Positions 7,907 through 16,728 of a stretch of DNA of 64,000 nucleotides are shown piece after piece; within the stretch, counting starts at the first letter, position 1; the number at the start of each line of letters is the position of its first letter. The DNA lies in NCBI GenBank assembly GCA_049606855.1, contig JBMYVY010000005.1, positions 1 through 64,000 of the forward strand, in the 5' to 3' direction. A model generated the notes under the pieces. That model was given only the letters and a program-made list of their open reading frames with translations. It did no database searches and was not told where the DNA came from. The DNA comes from JBELHR01 sp049606855. Its GTDB lineage: Bacteria; Bacteroidota; Bacteroidia; Flavobacteriales; Flavobacteriaceae. The translations under genes were made by a program, and so were the position numbers.

Positions 7907-10573
7907 ATGAAAAATTTAACTTTATTGATTCTGCTCATCTTTGCAGGACAACTATCTGCTCAAAAGTGGACTCCCGAGGATATTATAAATACAGAGCGCA
8001 TGTCCTCTGTTCAAATTTCATCGGATAATTCAAAGGTTCTTTGGACAAAAAAAGAAGCTTTAAAAAAGAAGGATAAGTTTATTTACAAACTCTATTTAAC
8101 TTATTTGAATGAGAATAAAACAATACAACTAACCTTTGGGGAAAGTTCGGAATCGAATCCTCAGTTTTCTCAGGATGGGATGAGTATCTATTTTCAGTCC
8201 TCTAGGGACGATAAAACTAAGCTCTATAAAATGAGTTTGCTCGGAGGAGAGGCTCAGGAGGTAGCTACTTTTGAAAATGGATTGTCATCAGCAAGGGTGA
8301 TTAAATCTAGGGTTTACTTTCTGGCTTCAGAGGGCAAAACCCTACGAGATATTGAGTTAAAAGAAAAAAAGGATAATGTCATTGTCGTGGAAGATAGTAC
8401 ACATTGGAAATCACGCAGATTATTCAGGTACGATATGGATAATAAATCTACTGAGCGACTCACGGATAATAAAAAACCACTATCATGGTACAGCGTTTCA
8501 GAAGATGAAAATTGGATTGTTTATGCCATGCAGAGAAGTCGATCTTATGCTTCAGATGCCTTAAAAGACCCTTATATTTATCTCAAAAATCTTCAAACTG
8601 GTGAGCTTAAACGAATTTTAAGTGAATTCGAATATCCCGTGTATTCCGTAAAGTTTAATACACAATCCTCAGGGTTTTATTTCACCTCGACACTAGGAAA
8701 CCAACCCATGTACAACGGTGCGGGGGTTGATCAGTTGTTCTATTTCAATTTAAAAGACCAAAATTCAACTCAAGTAGATTTAAAGTGGGATCTTGGCTTA
8801 GGGCGAGGTTATCAAGTTGGACCCCATGGAATAATAGCATCCTTAGCTAATAAAACCGATTTTATTTTGGCCTATTATCAGGTAAAAGGGACTACTTGGT
8901 CCAAGAAAGAAATTGATTTTAAAGGGCAAAACAGACATGTTAATCTCCTTGCTTGGTCAAAAGATGGGAGTACCCTTATCTACGATTATTCTACTGCAAG
9001 CAGATTACCAAGCTATCACAGTGCAGCATTTTCAAAGGGAAAAATTAGTGAGGTTTCAACAGTTACTCAGCTCAATAAATCCCTTTCTAAAAAAGCCATT
9101 ACCAAATCAGAGGTAATTACTTGGAAAGGCTATAACAACGATGAAGTAACCGGAATACTTTATTACCCAGAGAACTATCAAGAAGGCAACCAATATCCAT
9201 TAGTTTTATCTATACATGGAGGGCCTTCTGCAGCCGATTATGATCTATGGTCTGAACGGTGGTCCACCTATCCTCAAATACTTGCTCAAAAAGGCGCATT
9301 TGTTCTCAAGCCGAATTATCACGGTTCCTCAAATCACGGTTTAGCTTATGTAGAAAGTATTTTCGGAAATTATTACGAACCAGAAATGGTAGATATCAAA
9401 AATGCTATCGATAAACTGAACAGCGAAGGAAAAATTGATATGGATAAATTAGGAACTATGGGGTGGTCAAATGGAGCAATTTTGACAACTATGCTTACCT
9501 TAAAGTACCCAGATATGTTCAAAGTTGCCGCCGCAGGTGCTGGAGATGTAAACTGGACCTCAGATTACGGAACCTGTCGCTTCGGTGTGAGTTTTGATCA
9601 AACTTATTTTGGAGGCGCACCTTGGGATGATGTAAATGGAAAAACCTACAATGAAAATTACATTTTGAAATCCCCACTGTTTGAAATTGAAAAAATAAAA
9701 ACACCAACCATTATATTTCACGGTTCAGAAGATCGAGCCGTACCAAGAGATCAGGGCTGGGAGTATTATAGAGGGTTGCAGCAAGTGGGACAAACTCCAG
9801 TTCGTTTTTTATGGTTTCCGGGGCAACCTCATGGACTAGGAAAAATTACTCATCAGCTAAGAAAAATGAATGAAGAAATTGCCTGGATAGATCACTATCT
9901 TTTTGAAACTTACAAGCCCTCAAACGAGACCTTCAAAAAGGGAAGTCCATTAGATAAATTACTTAAAGTTGAACAAGCCAAAATCACAGAAAGCGGTGCT
10001 TTTGGAGAAACTTTCAAAGGAACATTAATCCCAGAGCTTCAAGCAGTAAAAAAAGACAGTTTAATGGTTGCCGTTTTTGAATTGACTCATGCTCAATATC
10101 AAGCCTTCGATGGCGGTCATGAATTTGATAAAGGGCTGGATAATTATCCGGTTGAATTGAGTAGAGCGCAGGCTGAAAACTATATCAAATGGTTGCAAAA
10201 ATTAACCGGTCAAAATTACAGAATGCCAAATACTGAAGAGGCTGTAAAGCTCCATGAACAAGCCTATAAAAACGCCGCTACAGGACTCACGCTAAATTAT
10301 TGGGCTGGGTATGATTTAACTATAGACGAAGTTCCAGCTTTCAAATCAAAAGCCTCAAGTGCAAGCACGCTGCTTAAAAAAGTTGGAAAACGTTCTAAAA
10401 ACACTTTAGGCAAAGCCACATTGTACGACCTGGGAGGAAATCTCGCCGAGTATTACGATACTGGAGTTTATGATTATTCCGCCTACGATTTTAGAGATCC
10501 ATTCAACAGTTCAATGATTGCAAGTGAGCACGTTGGTCTGAGGTTGGTTCTAACCCAAACCAACATCAAGTGA
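7907..10573 (+). CDS. Secreted S9 prolyl-oligopeptidase-family peptidase fused to a C-terminal formylglycine-generating-enzyme-like domain
   Basis: The ATG at 7907 is chosen because it opens a clean signal peptide (about 18 residues, ending LSAQ); an upstream in-frame start would add 21 untypical residues. The mature 888-residue protein begins with a beta-propeller of PD40-like repeats (SDNSKVLWT, SQDGMSIYFQS). Next comes an alpha/beta-hydrolase peptidase with Ser521 in GWSNGA, Asp609 in GSEDRAVP and His642 in GQPHGLG. From about residue 685 the sequence changes family: ELTHAQYQAF, then YPVELSRAQAENYIKWL and RMPNTEEA, then LYDLGGNLAEY and a closing HVGLRLVL. These match successive motifs of the sulfatase-modifying-factor (FGE) fold. 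The peptidase probably acts on peptides in the periplasm; the role of the FGE-like part is unknown. The 3' end overlaps the opposing ZIP gene by 24 bases. Confidence 0.88.
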   Translation: MKNLTLLILLIFAGQLSAQKWTPEDIINTERMSSVQISSDNSKVLWTKKEALKKKDKFIYKLYLTYLNENKTIQLTFGESSESNPQFSQDGMSIYFQSSRDDKTKLYKMSLLGGEAQEVATFENGLSSARVIKSRVYFLASEGKTLRDIELKEKKDNVIVVEDSTHWKSRRLFRYDMDNKSTERLTDNKKPLSWYSVSEDENWIVYAMQRSRSYASDALKDPYIYLKNLQTGELKRILSEFEYPVYSVKFNTQSSGFYFTSTLGNQPMYNGAGVDQLFYFNLKDQNSTQVDLKWDLGLGRGYQVGPHGIIASLANKTDFILAYYQVKGTTWSKKEIDFKGQNRHVNLLAWSKDGSTLIYDYSTASRLPSYHSAAFSKGKISEVSTVTQLNKSLSKKAITKSEVITWKGYNNDEVTGILYYPENYQEGNQYPLVLSIHGGPSAADYDLWSERWSTYPQILAQKGAFVLKPNYHGSSNHGLAYVESIFGNYYEPEMVDIKNAIDKLNSEGKIDMDKLGTMGWSNGAILTTMLTLKYPDMFKVAAAGAGDVNWTSDYGTCRFGVSFDQTYFGGAPWDDVNGKTYNENYILKSPLFEIEKIKTPTIIFHGSEDRAVPRDQGWEYYRGLQQVGQTPVRFLWFPGQPHGLGKITHQLRKMNEEIAWIDHYLFETYKPSNETFKKGSPLDKLLKVEQAKITESGAFGETFKGTLIPELQAVKKDSLMVAVFELTHAQYQAFDGGHEFDKGLDNYPVELSRAQAENYIKWLQKLTGQNYRMPNTEEAVKLHEQAYKNAATGLTLNYWAGYDLTIDEVPAFKSKASSASTLLKKVGKRSKNTLGKATLYDLGGNLAEYYDTGVYDYSAYDFRDPFNSSMIASEHVGLRLVLTQTNIK

Positions 10574-11377
10574 CATCATAATGATGAATCCGCCGATAAA
10601 GCCTAAAGTTGCTATGTCGGCGTATTTGTCTTGTTGAGTTTCAGGAATTACTTCCTCGACAACCACAAAAATCATAGCCCCAGCTGCAAAAGCCAAAGCA
10701 TAAGGTAAAATTGGAGTAAAAAATGAGACTGCTGCTGCACCTGCTAAGGCGGCAACCGGTTCTACTACTGCTGAAAGTTGGCCATAGAAAAATGATTTTC
10801 TACGAGATACTCCTTGCCTTCTCAGCGGCATGGCTACAGCAAACCCTTCTGGGAAATTTTGAATACCAATTCCAATAGCTAATGAAATGGCTGCGATTAT
10901 CATTTCTGTTTGCTCCGCTCCTACCAAAACAGATGCCGCTCCAAACAAAACACCCACTGCTAGCCCTTCTGGAATGTTGTGCAAAGTAATGGCCATAACC
11001 AACAATGTGGTTTTGTGCCAGCCTGTTTTGACTCCTTCAGTGTGTTCTTCTCCAAAATTAATATGCAAATGGGGAACTAATTTATCCATGCCGAATAGCA
11101 CTAAGGCTCCAGCCGCAAAACCTATAGCTGCGGGCAACACTTTAACAAATCCTTCCCCAGGGCTATTGTCTATTGCTGGAGATAATAATGACCAAAAACT
11201 AGCTGCAACCATTACTCCTCCGGTAAATCCGAGCATACCGTCGAGTACGGCACGGTTTAATTTCTTGAAAAAGAAAACCAAAGCAGCACCTGCCGCTGTT
11301 AAGCTCCAAGTAAATATTCCTGCCCATAATGCAGCTTTAATTGGATACTGGGTTGCGTAATTTATTAGTTCTTCCAT
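10550..11377 (-). CDS. ZIP-family divalent metal transporter
   Basis: This 275-residue inner-membrane protein has about eight hydrophobic segments. The ZIP signature is plain: HNIPEGLAVGVLFG in one helix and NFPEGFAVAMPL in the next, whose histidine, asparagine and glutamate side chains line the metal site in ZIP transporters. A short histidine-containing loop (HLHINFGEEH) lies between. ZupT/GufA-like members import zinc and other divalent cations, and that is the likely role; the exact metal cannot be inferred. The -7 box TATTTTTG ends only 5 bases before the ATG, so the mRNA may be leaderless. The gene converges on the S9 peptidase gene with a 24-base overlap and diverges from mfd. Confidence 0.88.
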   Translation of the reverse strand: MEELINYATQYPIKAALWAGIFTWSLTAAGAALVFFFKKLNRAVLDGMLGFTGGVMVAASFWSLLSPAIDNSPGEGFVKVLPAAIGFAAGALVLFGMDKLVPHLHINFGEEHTEGVKTGWHKTTLLVMAITLHNIPEGLAVGVLFGAASVLVGAEQTEMIIAAISLAIGIGIQNFPEGFAVAMPLRRQGVSRRKSFFYGQLSAVVEPVAALAGAAAVSFFTPILPYALAFAAGAMIFVVVEEVIPETQQDKYADIATLGFIGGFIIMMSLDVGLG

Positions 11378-11382
11378 GAAGG

Positions 11383-11415
11383 CAAAAATAGTTTTTTTCT
11401 TTTAAATTCACCCAA
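11383..11415 (-). promoter_or_regulatory. Promoter of the ZIP transporter gene
   Basis: On the minus strand a TTG at 11415-11413 is followed after 22 bases by TATTTTTG (11390-11383), matching the Bacteroidota -33/-7 pattern. Only 5 bases separate the -7 box from the ATG at 11377. Confidence 0.6.
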
Positions 11416-11421
11416 GCTAAT

Positions 11422-11429
11422 TATCTTTG
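11422..11429 (+). promoter_or_regulatory. -7 promoter element of mfd
   Basis: TATCTTTG fits the Bacteroidota TAnnTTTG element and lies 14 bases before the TTG start codon of mfd. No convincing -33 TTG is seen. Confidence 0.55.
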
Positions 11430-11443
11430 TAAAAAATCAGGAT

Positions 11444-14400
11444 TTGAGCATTCAAACTTTACAGCAAACTTATCAGAGCGATTCACGTGTCGGAGAAATC
11501 CTGAGAGCCTTTGATCAAGAAAAAAATGTCTATCGAGTTTCCGGTCTACAAGGCTCTTTACTTTCAATTGTAAGCGCATCATTATTCAAGGCTATGGATA
11601 GGCCTTTTTTGTTCATTTTTAATGACAAAGAACAGGCTGCCTATTACCTCAATGATCTTGAGCGACTTGTAGGTGAAAAAGAAGTGTTATTTTATCCGGG
11701 TTCTTACAGACGGCCATATCAAATTGAGGAGACGGACAATGCCAATGTTCTGTTGAGGTCTGAGGTGCTAAATCGCCTCAATTCTAGAAAAAAACCTGCT
11801 TGTATTGTCAGTTATCCGGAAGCCTTGTTTGAAAAAGTGGTTACCAAAAAGACCTTGGAGAAAAACACCCTTAACGTAAAGCTTGGCGAGGAGCTTAATT
11901 TGGATTTTGTCAATGAAGTCTTGTTCGAATATGCTTTTAACCGTGTTGATTTTGTCAGTGAACCCGGAGAATTTGCTGTTAGAGGGGGGATTATTGATGT
12001 CTTCTCTTATTCCAATGACATGCCTTATCGTATTGAATTTTTTGGAGATGAGGTAGATTCTATTAGAACCTTTGACATCGAAACGCAGCTGTCTGCTGAA
12101 TCGATGAAGGAGGTTAAGATAATGCCAAATGTCGAAAATAAGCAACTTGAAGAAAGTCGAGAAAGTCTTCTAAAATATATTTCCAATAAAACTTTAATCG
12201 TAAATCAAGATACTGCTGCCTTATTAGCGAAACTTGATAAGTTGTTTGAAAAAGCAAATCAGGCTTTTGATGAGCTTTCAAAAGAAATCAAGCACGATAG
12301 TCCAAGTGACTTATTTTGCGATTCTACTTTGCTTAAGGGGCAACTCCAATCCTTTTCTAGGTTAATTATTCACGAGGGGCAACGCGAAGAATCGGATTTG
12401 GATTTCAAAGCCAAACCCCAACCCAGTTTTAACAAGCAATTTGAATTATTAAGTGAGGATCTAAAACAAAAGGAAGAAGCCAAGTATCAAACCTACCTCT
12501 GTTGTTCCAACGACAAACAGGTGCAACGTTTTGATGATATTTTTAGAGATATTGATGCTCAAGTAAATTATGAAGCACTGGTTTTTCCCATCTACGCAGG
12601 TTTCATTGACCCTGTCCAAAAAATAAGCTGCTATTCGGATCATCAAATATTTGAACGTTACCATAAGTTTAGATTAAAAACTGGCTATGAAAAAAAGCAA
12701 GCGATCACCCTTAAGGAGCTTACAACGCTAGAGATTGGAGATTTTGTCACTCATATGGATCACGGTGTTGGGAAATTTGGTGGCTTGCAAAAAATTGATG
12801 TTGACGGCAAAAAGCAGGAAGCTATAAAATTGATTTATGGCGATCGAGATATCTTATATATCAGCATTCATTCGCTACATAAAATTTCAAAATTCAACGG
12901 GAAGGACGGCAAGCCTCCCAAGGTTTATAAACTCGGTTCAGGTGCTTGGAAAAAATTAAAAGCCAAAACTAAATCTCGTGTTAAGCATATTGCCTTTAAT
13001 CTGATAAAACTCTATGCAAAGCGTAAGCTTCAAAAGGGATACGCCTTTGGGCCAGACACCTATATGCAACATGAATTAGAAGCGAGCTTCTTGTTTGAAG
13101 ACACCCCTGACCAGCTTAAATCAACCGTTGACGTAAAAGCCGATATGGAAAGCGAACAACCCATGGATCGATTGATTTGTGGTGATGTTGGATTCGGTAA
13201 AACTGAAATTGCTATTCGCGCTGCCTTTAAGGCAGTTGATAATGGAAAACAAGTAGCGGTTTTGGTACCGACAACCATTCTCGCCTTTCAGCACTTTAAA
13301 ACTTTTTCTGAACGACTTAAAGATTTTCCTGTTCGCATCGATTATTTAAACCGGTTCAGAACAACCAAGCAAAAGAATCTAGTTGTCGAAGAAGCAAAAA
13401 AAGGAGAAATTGATATTCTAATTGGGACCCACCAACTCGTGGGAAAAAGTATCGGTTTTAAAGACCTGGGACTTTTAATTATAGACGAGGAACAAAAATT
13501 TGGAGTCGCAGTAAAAGATAAACTCAAGACCTTAAAAGAAAATGTAGATACCTTGACCCTAACCGCTACTCCTATTCCAAGGACGCTTCAGTTTTCGTTG
13601 ATGGCGGCAAGAGATTTGTCAGTAATTGCTACTCCTCCTCCAAATAGACATCCAATCGAGACTCAAGTAATCGGATTTAATGAAGAAATTATTCGAGATG
13701 CTGTTTCGTATGAAATTTCACGTGGAGGACAAGTGTTTTTTATTCACAACCGAATTGAAAACATCAAGGAAGTTGCTGGTATGTTGCAGCGCCTAATTCC
13801 GCAAGCAAAAATAGGAATTGGCCACGGTCAAATGGAAGGTAAAAAATTGGAAGAGCTCATGCTTTCTTTTATGGGAGGAGAATTTGATGTACTTGTTTCC
13901 ACCACGATAATTGAAAGTGGATTGGATGTGCCTAATGCCAATACTATATTTATCAATAATGCCAATAATTTTGGACTATCTGATCTCCATCAAATGAGAG
14001 GAAGAGTGGGAAGGTCCAATAAAAAAGCTTTTTGTTATTTTATCACGCCACCTTATCACATGATGACTGAAGATGCTCGCAAAAGAATTCAAGCTTTAGA
14101 GGTGTTTTCTGACTTGGGTAGCGGAATAAATATCGCGATGAAAGATTTGGAAATTCGAGGTGCTGGAGATCTATTAGGTGGAGAACAAAGTGGGTTTATA
14201 AACGACATTGGATTCGATGCTTATCAAAAGATTTTGAAAGAAGCCATACACGAACTCAAAGAAGATGAGTTCAAAGATCTTTTTGATGAAGAGCCCTCAA
14301 AATACTATGTTCAAGATGTACAAATTGATACTGATTTTGAAATTCTTTTACCTGACGACTATATCAATATCATTTCAGAACGCCTAAGTCTTTATCAGAA

Positions 14401-14767
14401 GTTAAGTGAACTCGAAACAGAAGAAGAATTAAAGTCCTTCGAACAAGAAATTGTAGATCGATTTGGAGCTTTACCAACACAAGGGGAAGATTTACTGGAT
14501 AGTGTTCGCATAAAATGGCTTGCAAGAGAATTAGGAATCGAGAAACTCATTTTAAAACAAAAAAGAATGGTGGCTTATTTTGTGTCTGATCAACAGAGTG
14601 ATTATTATCAAAGCCCTGCCTTCTCTCGAGTACTTAGTTATGTTCAGCAACATCCTAAGACCTCTGTTATGAAAGAAAAACAAACAAAAAGTGGGCTTAG
14701 ATTATTAACCACATTTATCCAAATAACGGATTTGAAAAAAGCCTTGAATACGCTTGAAGAAATTTAA
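11444..14767 (+). CDS. mfd: Transcription-repair coupling factor
   Basis: This 1107-residue protein has the full Mfd layout. An N-terminal UvrB-like region contains EPGEFAVRGGIIDVFSY. Next comes the RNA-polymerase-interacting CarD-like domain (LEIGDFVTHMDHGVGKFGGL). The RecG-like translocase carries Walker A GDVGFGKTE, the DEEQ box in IIDEEQKFGV, TATPIPRTLQFSLM, and RGRVGRSNKKAFCYF near the end of the motor. A C-terminal TRCF domain closes it. It removes RNA polymerase stalled at lesions and recruits UvrA. The start codon is TTG at 11444, 14 bases after a -7 promoter box, and no better ATG lies nearby. Its last 14 bases overlap the start of the EamA transporter gene, so the two are probably cotranscribed. 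Confidence 0.96.
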   Translation: MSIQTLQQTYQSDSRVGEILRAFDQEKNVYRVSGLQGSLLSIVSASLFKAMDRPFLFIFNDKEQAAYYLNDLERLVGEKEVLFYPGSYRRPYQIEETDNANVLLRSEVLNRLNSRKKPACIVSYPEALFEKVVTKKTLEKNTLNVKLGEELNLDFVNEVLFEYAFNRVDFVSEPGEFAVRGGIIDVFSYSNDMPYRIEFFGDEVDSIRTFDIETQLSAESMKEVKIMPNVENKQLEESRESLLKYISNKTLIVNQDTAALLAKLDKLFEKANQAFDELSKEIKHDSPSDLFCDSTLLKGQLQSFSRLIIHEGQREESDLDFKAKPQPSFNKQFELLSEDLKQKEEAKYQTYLCCSNDKQVQRFDDIFRDIDAQVNYEALVFPIYAGFIDPVQKISCYSDHQIFERYHKFRLKTGYEKKQAITLKELTTLEIGDFVTHMDHGVGKFGGLQKIDVDGKKQEAIKLIYGDRDILYISIHSLHKISKFNGKDGKPPKVYKLGSGAWKKLKAKTKSRVKHIAFNLIKLYAKRKLQKGYAFGPDTYMQHELEASFLFEDTPDQLKSTVDVKADMESEQPMDRLICGDVGFGKTEIAIRAAFKAVDNGKQVAVLVPTTILAFQHFKTFSERLKDFPVRIDYLNRFRTTKQKNLVVEEAKKGEIDILIGTHQLVGKSIGFKDLGLLIIDEEQKFGVAVKDKLKTLKENVDTLTLTATPIPRTLQFSLMAARDLSVIATPPPNRHPIETQVIGFNEEIIRDAVSYEISRGGQVFFIHNRIENIKEVAGMLQRLIPQAKIGIGHGQMEGKKLEELMLSFMGGEFDVLVSTTIIESGLDVPNANTIFINNANNFGLSDLHQMRGRVGRSNKKAFCYFITPPYHMMTEDARKRIQALEVFSDLGSGINIAMKDLEIRGAGDLLGGEQSGFINDIGFDAYQKILKEAIHELKEDEFKDLFDEEPSKYYVQDVQIDTDFEILLPDDYINIISERLSLYQKLSELETEEELKSFEQEIVDRFGALPTQGEDLLDSVRIKWLARELGIEKLILKQKRMVAYFVSDQQSDYYQSPAFSRVLSYVQQHPKTSVMKEKQTKSGLRLLTTFIQITDLKKALNTLEEI

Positions 14768-15602
14768 ACACCTCTTGGAAATAAATCTTGCTATGCTACT
14801 CATAGCAACATCAGGGCCTTTAGGAAAGGCTCTCGAATTAAATCCTTTGCAAGGGATATGGTGGCGTGCTTTATTCTCTCTGTTTTTTATTGGGGTTTTT
14901 ATTTTCTTAAAAGGGTGGTCAATTAAAATGCATTCATTTAAAGATATCAAAATAATTAGTCTTGGAGGAATTTTAATGGCTGCACACTGGGTTACGTATT
15001 TCTTTGCTCTTCAGTGGGCTGGAGTGGCAATTGGAATGCTTTCCTTGTTTACCTATCCTGTTATCACGGCTTTTTTAGAGCCGGTTTTGCTCAAGGTGAA
15101 ATTTGACCCTAAACAGCTCATCCTTGCCTTGCTGATTTGTGTTGGTATTTATTTGATTGTTCCCGATTTCAATTTTTCAAATTCCAGCTCAAAAGGATTG
15201 CTTATCGGACTGCTTTCCGCTTTTTTCTATGCCTTGAGAAACATTAGTTTGAAACGCCCATCATCCAAGTATCCCGGGAGTGTTTTAATGGGCTATCAAA
15301 TGCTGGCAACCCTACTAATTCTTGCGCCAAGCCTGTTTTTATTTGACGTTCATCTTGTAAAAAGTCAACTACCCATACTACTGGCTCTAGCTTTGTTCAC
15401 TACAACTATTGGTCATACGTTATTTATCAGCAGCTTCAAATATTTTTCGATTTCCACCGCGAGTATTCTCTCGAGTGTACAACCCGTTTTCGGAATCGTT
15501 ATGGCCTTTTTATTTCTTGGCGAGGTACCTGCCTTAACCACAATTATTGGAGGTTTAATCATTTTGAGCACCGTTGTTGTTGAGGGCTTAAAATCTAAAT
15601 AA
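14754..15602 (+). CDS. EamA/DMT-family transporter
   Basis: This 282-residue protein consists of two repeated EamA units with about ten membrane helices, the layout of the drug/metabolite transporter superfamily. Typical pieces are ATSGPLGKALELNPLQGIWWRALF in the first repeat (abbreviated here by its position, residues 18-41) and a TTTIGHTLFISSFKYFS stretch in the second. The start is taken as the TTG at 14754, inside the end of mfd, because the first helix begins soon after. An ATG at 14793 would cut into that helix. Members export amino acids, sugars or other small metabolites, and the substrate cannot be read from sequence. The 3' end overlaps dprA on the other strand by 8 bases. Confidence 0.82.
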   Translation: MKKFKHLLEINLAMLLIATSGPLGKALELNPLQGIWWRALFSLFFIGVFIFLKGWSIKMHSFKDIKIISLGGILMAAHWVTYFFALQWAGVAIGMLSLFTYPVITAFLEPVLLKVKFDPKQLILALLICVGIYLIVPDFNFSNSSSKGLLIGLLSAFFYALRNISLKRPSSKYPGSVLMGYQMLATLLILAPSLFLFDVHLVKSQLPILLALALFTTTIGHTLFISSFKYFSISTASILSSVQPVFGIVMAFLFLGEVPALTTIIGGLIILSTVVVEGLKSK

Positions 15603-16620
15603 GCTCATAGTAGCCAAAACCCTTAGCGTAAATTTTTTGCTGAATTTCTAGCTCTAATAATTCCTGTTGTAATTTGTTCAGCTCATAACCTGATTCTTCG
15701 AGTAAGGTCTCAAAATGAATCTCTGAACGAAGTGGAAAGAAGTTTAAGATTTCTGAGCTAGGCTCTGGTTTGTCCCAATATAAATCGTTGAGCAAACTCG
15801 GAAGATCCACGTAAACTTGAGCCTTAAACTCTTTAAGTAAATTTAAGCACCCCGCGCTGTTTAGGTCTTGCAAACGCCCAGGAACAGCATATACAGGAAT
15901 ACTATAGGAATATGCCAAGTTTGCCGTATTTAAAGATCCTCCACTCACCCTACTCTCAACGACAATGCAGGCCTGCGAGAGCGCTGCTATTAGTCTATTT
16001 CTCTGAACAAAATTATAGGGTTTCGCTCCTGAATTAAAAGGTTGTTCAGACAATAATAATCCCCCTGAAGATAAAATATCATCAATAAAATATAGGTTTT
16101 CTTTAGGATAGGGTTTCCCAATTCCAGTGGCAAAAACAGCTAAGGTCTCTAGCCCATTTTCAACCGCAAACCGATGGGCATAAAAGTCGATACCACGAGC
16201 AAAACCACTTATGATAACTGGCTGATGATTTTCTAAACCCGTGCAAATTTCTTCTACTACTTTTTTACCGTATAAACTCGCTCTTCTGGTTCCTACAATA
16301 CTGAGACTTGGTCTGTGTAATAAGGCCTTGTTTCCTTTAACAAACAACAACATTGGAGGGTCGTTTATTTCCTTTAATTTCAATGGATAATCTTCGTGTT
16401 CAAAACAAATGATTTCTATCCCTTCTGACTTACAAATCCGATATTCGTCCGCCGCCTTTTCCTTGTAAACTAAATCATTAGACTTTTCAAAAAATTCAGG
16501 GTGTTGGTCAAAAAGGGTGTCCAAATTTTTTGCTTGGGATAAGGCCTTAATTTTTATGGCAAAGGAAATTTCTTCGCAAAAATATAAGGACAAATACGAC
16601 AGAATCAAACTCTTCATCAC
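15595..16620 (-). CDS. dprA: DNA-processing protein DprA
   Basis: This 341-residue protein carries the DprA Rossmann-type domain: SIVGTRRASLYGKK, IISGFARGIDFYAHRFA, FATGIGKPYPKEN, LLSEQPFNSGAKPYNF with QRNRLIAALSQ, and SGGSLNTANLAYSY. It ends in a small winged-helix-like segment (residues about 290-341). DprA loads RecA on incoming single-stranded DNA during transformation. The first 45 residues (MMKSLILSYLSLYFC...) stand where other DprA proteins have a helix-hairpin-helix module. They are about the right length but poorly conserved, so the exact start (GTG 16620 or the ATG 3 bases later) is uncertain. The gene converges on the EamA transporter and diverges from the SPOR-domain gene. Confidence 0.93.
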   Translation of the reverse strand: MMKSLILSYLSLYFCEEISFAIKIKALSQAKNLDTLFDQHPEFFEKSNDLVYKEKAADEYRICKSEGIEIICFEHEDYPLKLKEINDPPMLLFVKGNKALLHRPSLSIVGTRRASLYGKKVVEEICTGLENHQPVIISGFARGIDFYAHRFAVENGLETLAVFATGIGKPYPKENLYFIDDILSSGGLLLSEQPFNSGAKPYNFVQRNRLIAALSQACIVVESRVSGGSLNTANLAYSYSIPVYAVPGRLQDLNSAGCLNLLKEFKAQVYVDLPSLLNDLYWDKPEPSSEILNFFPLRSEIHFETLLEESGYELNKLQQELLELEIQQKIYAKGFGYYELI

Positions 16621-16671
16621 TGGCTTTCAATACATAACGAAAAAAAAACCAAAAATCATTTATGTTAGCAT

Positions 16672-16700
16672 TTTGTTAAACACTTATTTTTCTATATTTG
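16672..16700 (+). promoter_or_regulatory. Promoter of the SPOR-domain gene
   Basis: TTTG at 16672-16675 and TATATTTG at 16693-16700 are separated by 17 bases, a full Bacteroidota -33/-7 pair. The ATG at 16729 follows 28 bases after the -7 box. Confidence 0.65.
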
Positions 16701-16728
16701 TTTTAGTATCGAAGACCAACTGCTTTTT

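Noticed and set aside
10887..11360. 157-residue open frame on the + strand inside the ZIP transporter gene
   Set aside because: It is antisense to a clear ZIP gene and its composition is that of a mirror of conserved helices.
13715..13730. TTTCACGTGGAG in mfd as a parS site
   Set aside because: Only about 9 of 14 positions match and it lies far from the cluster.
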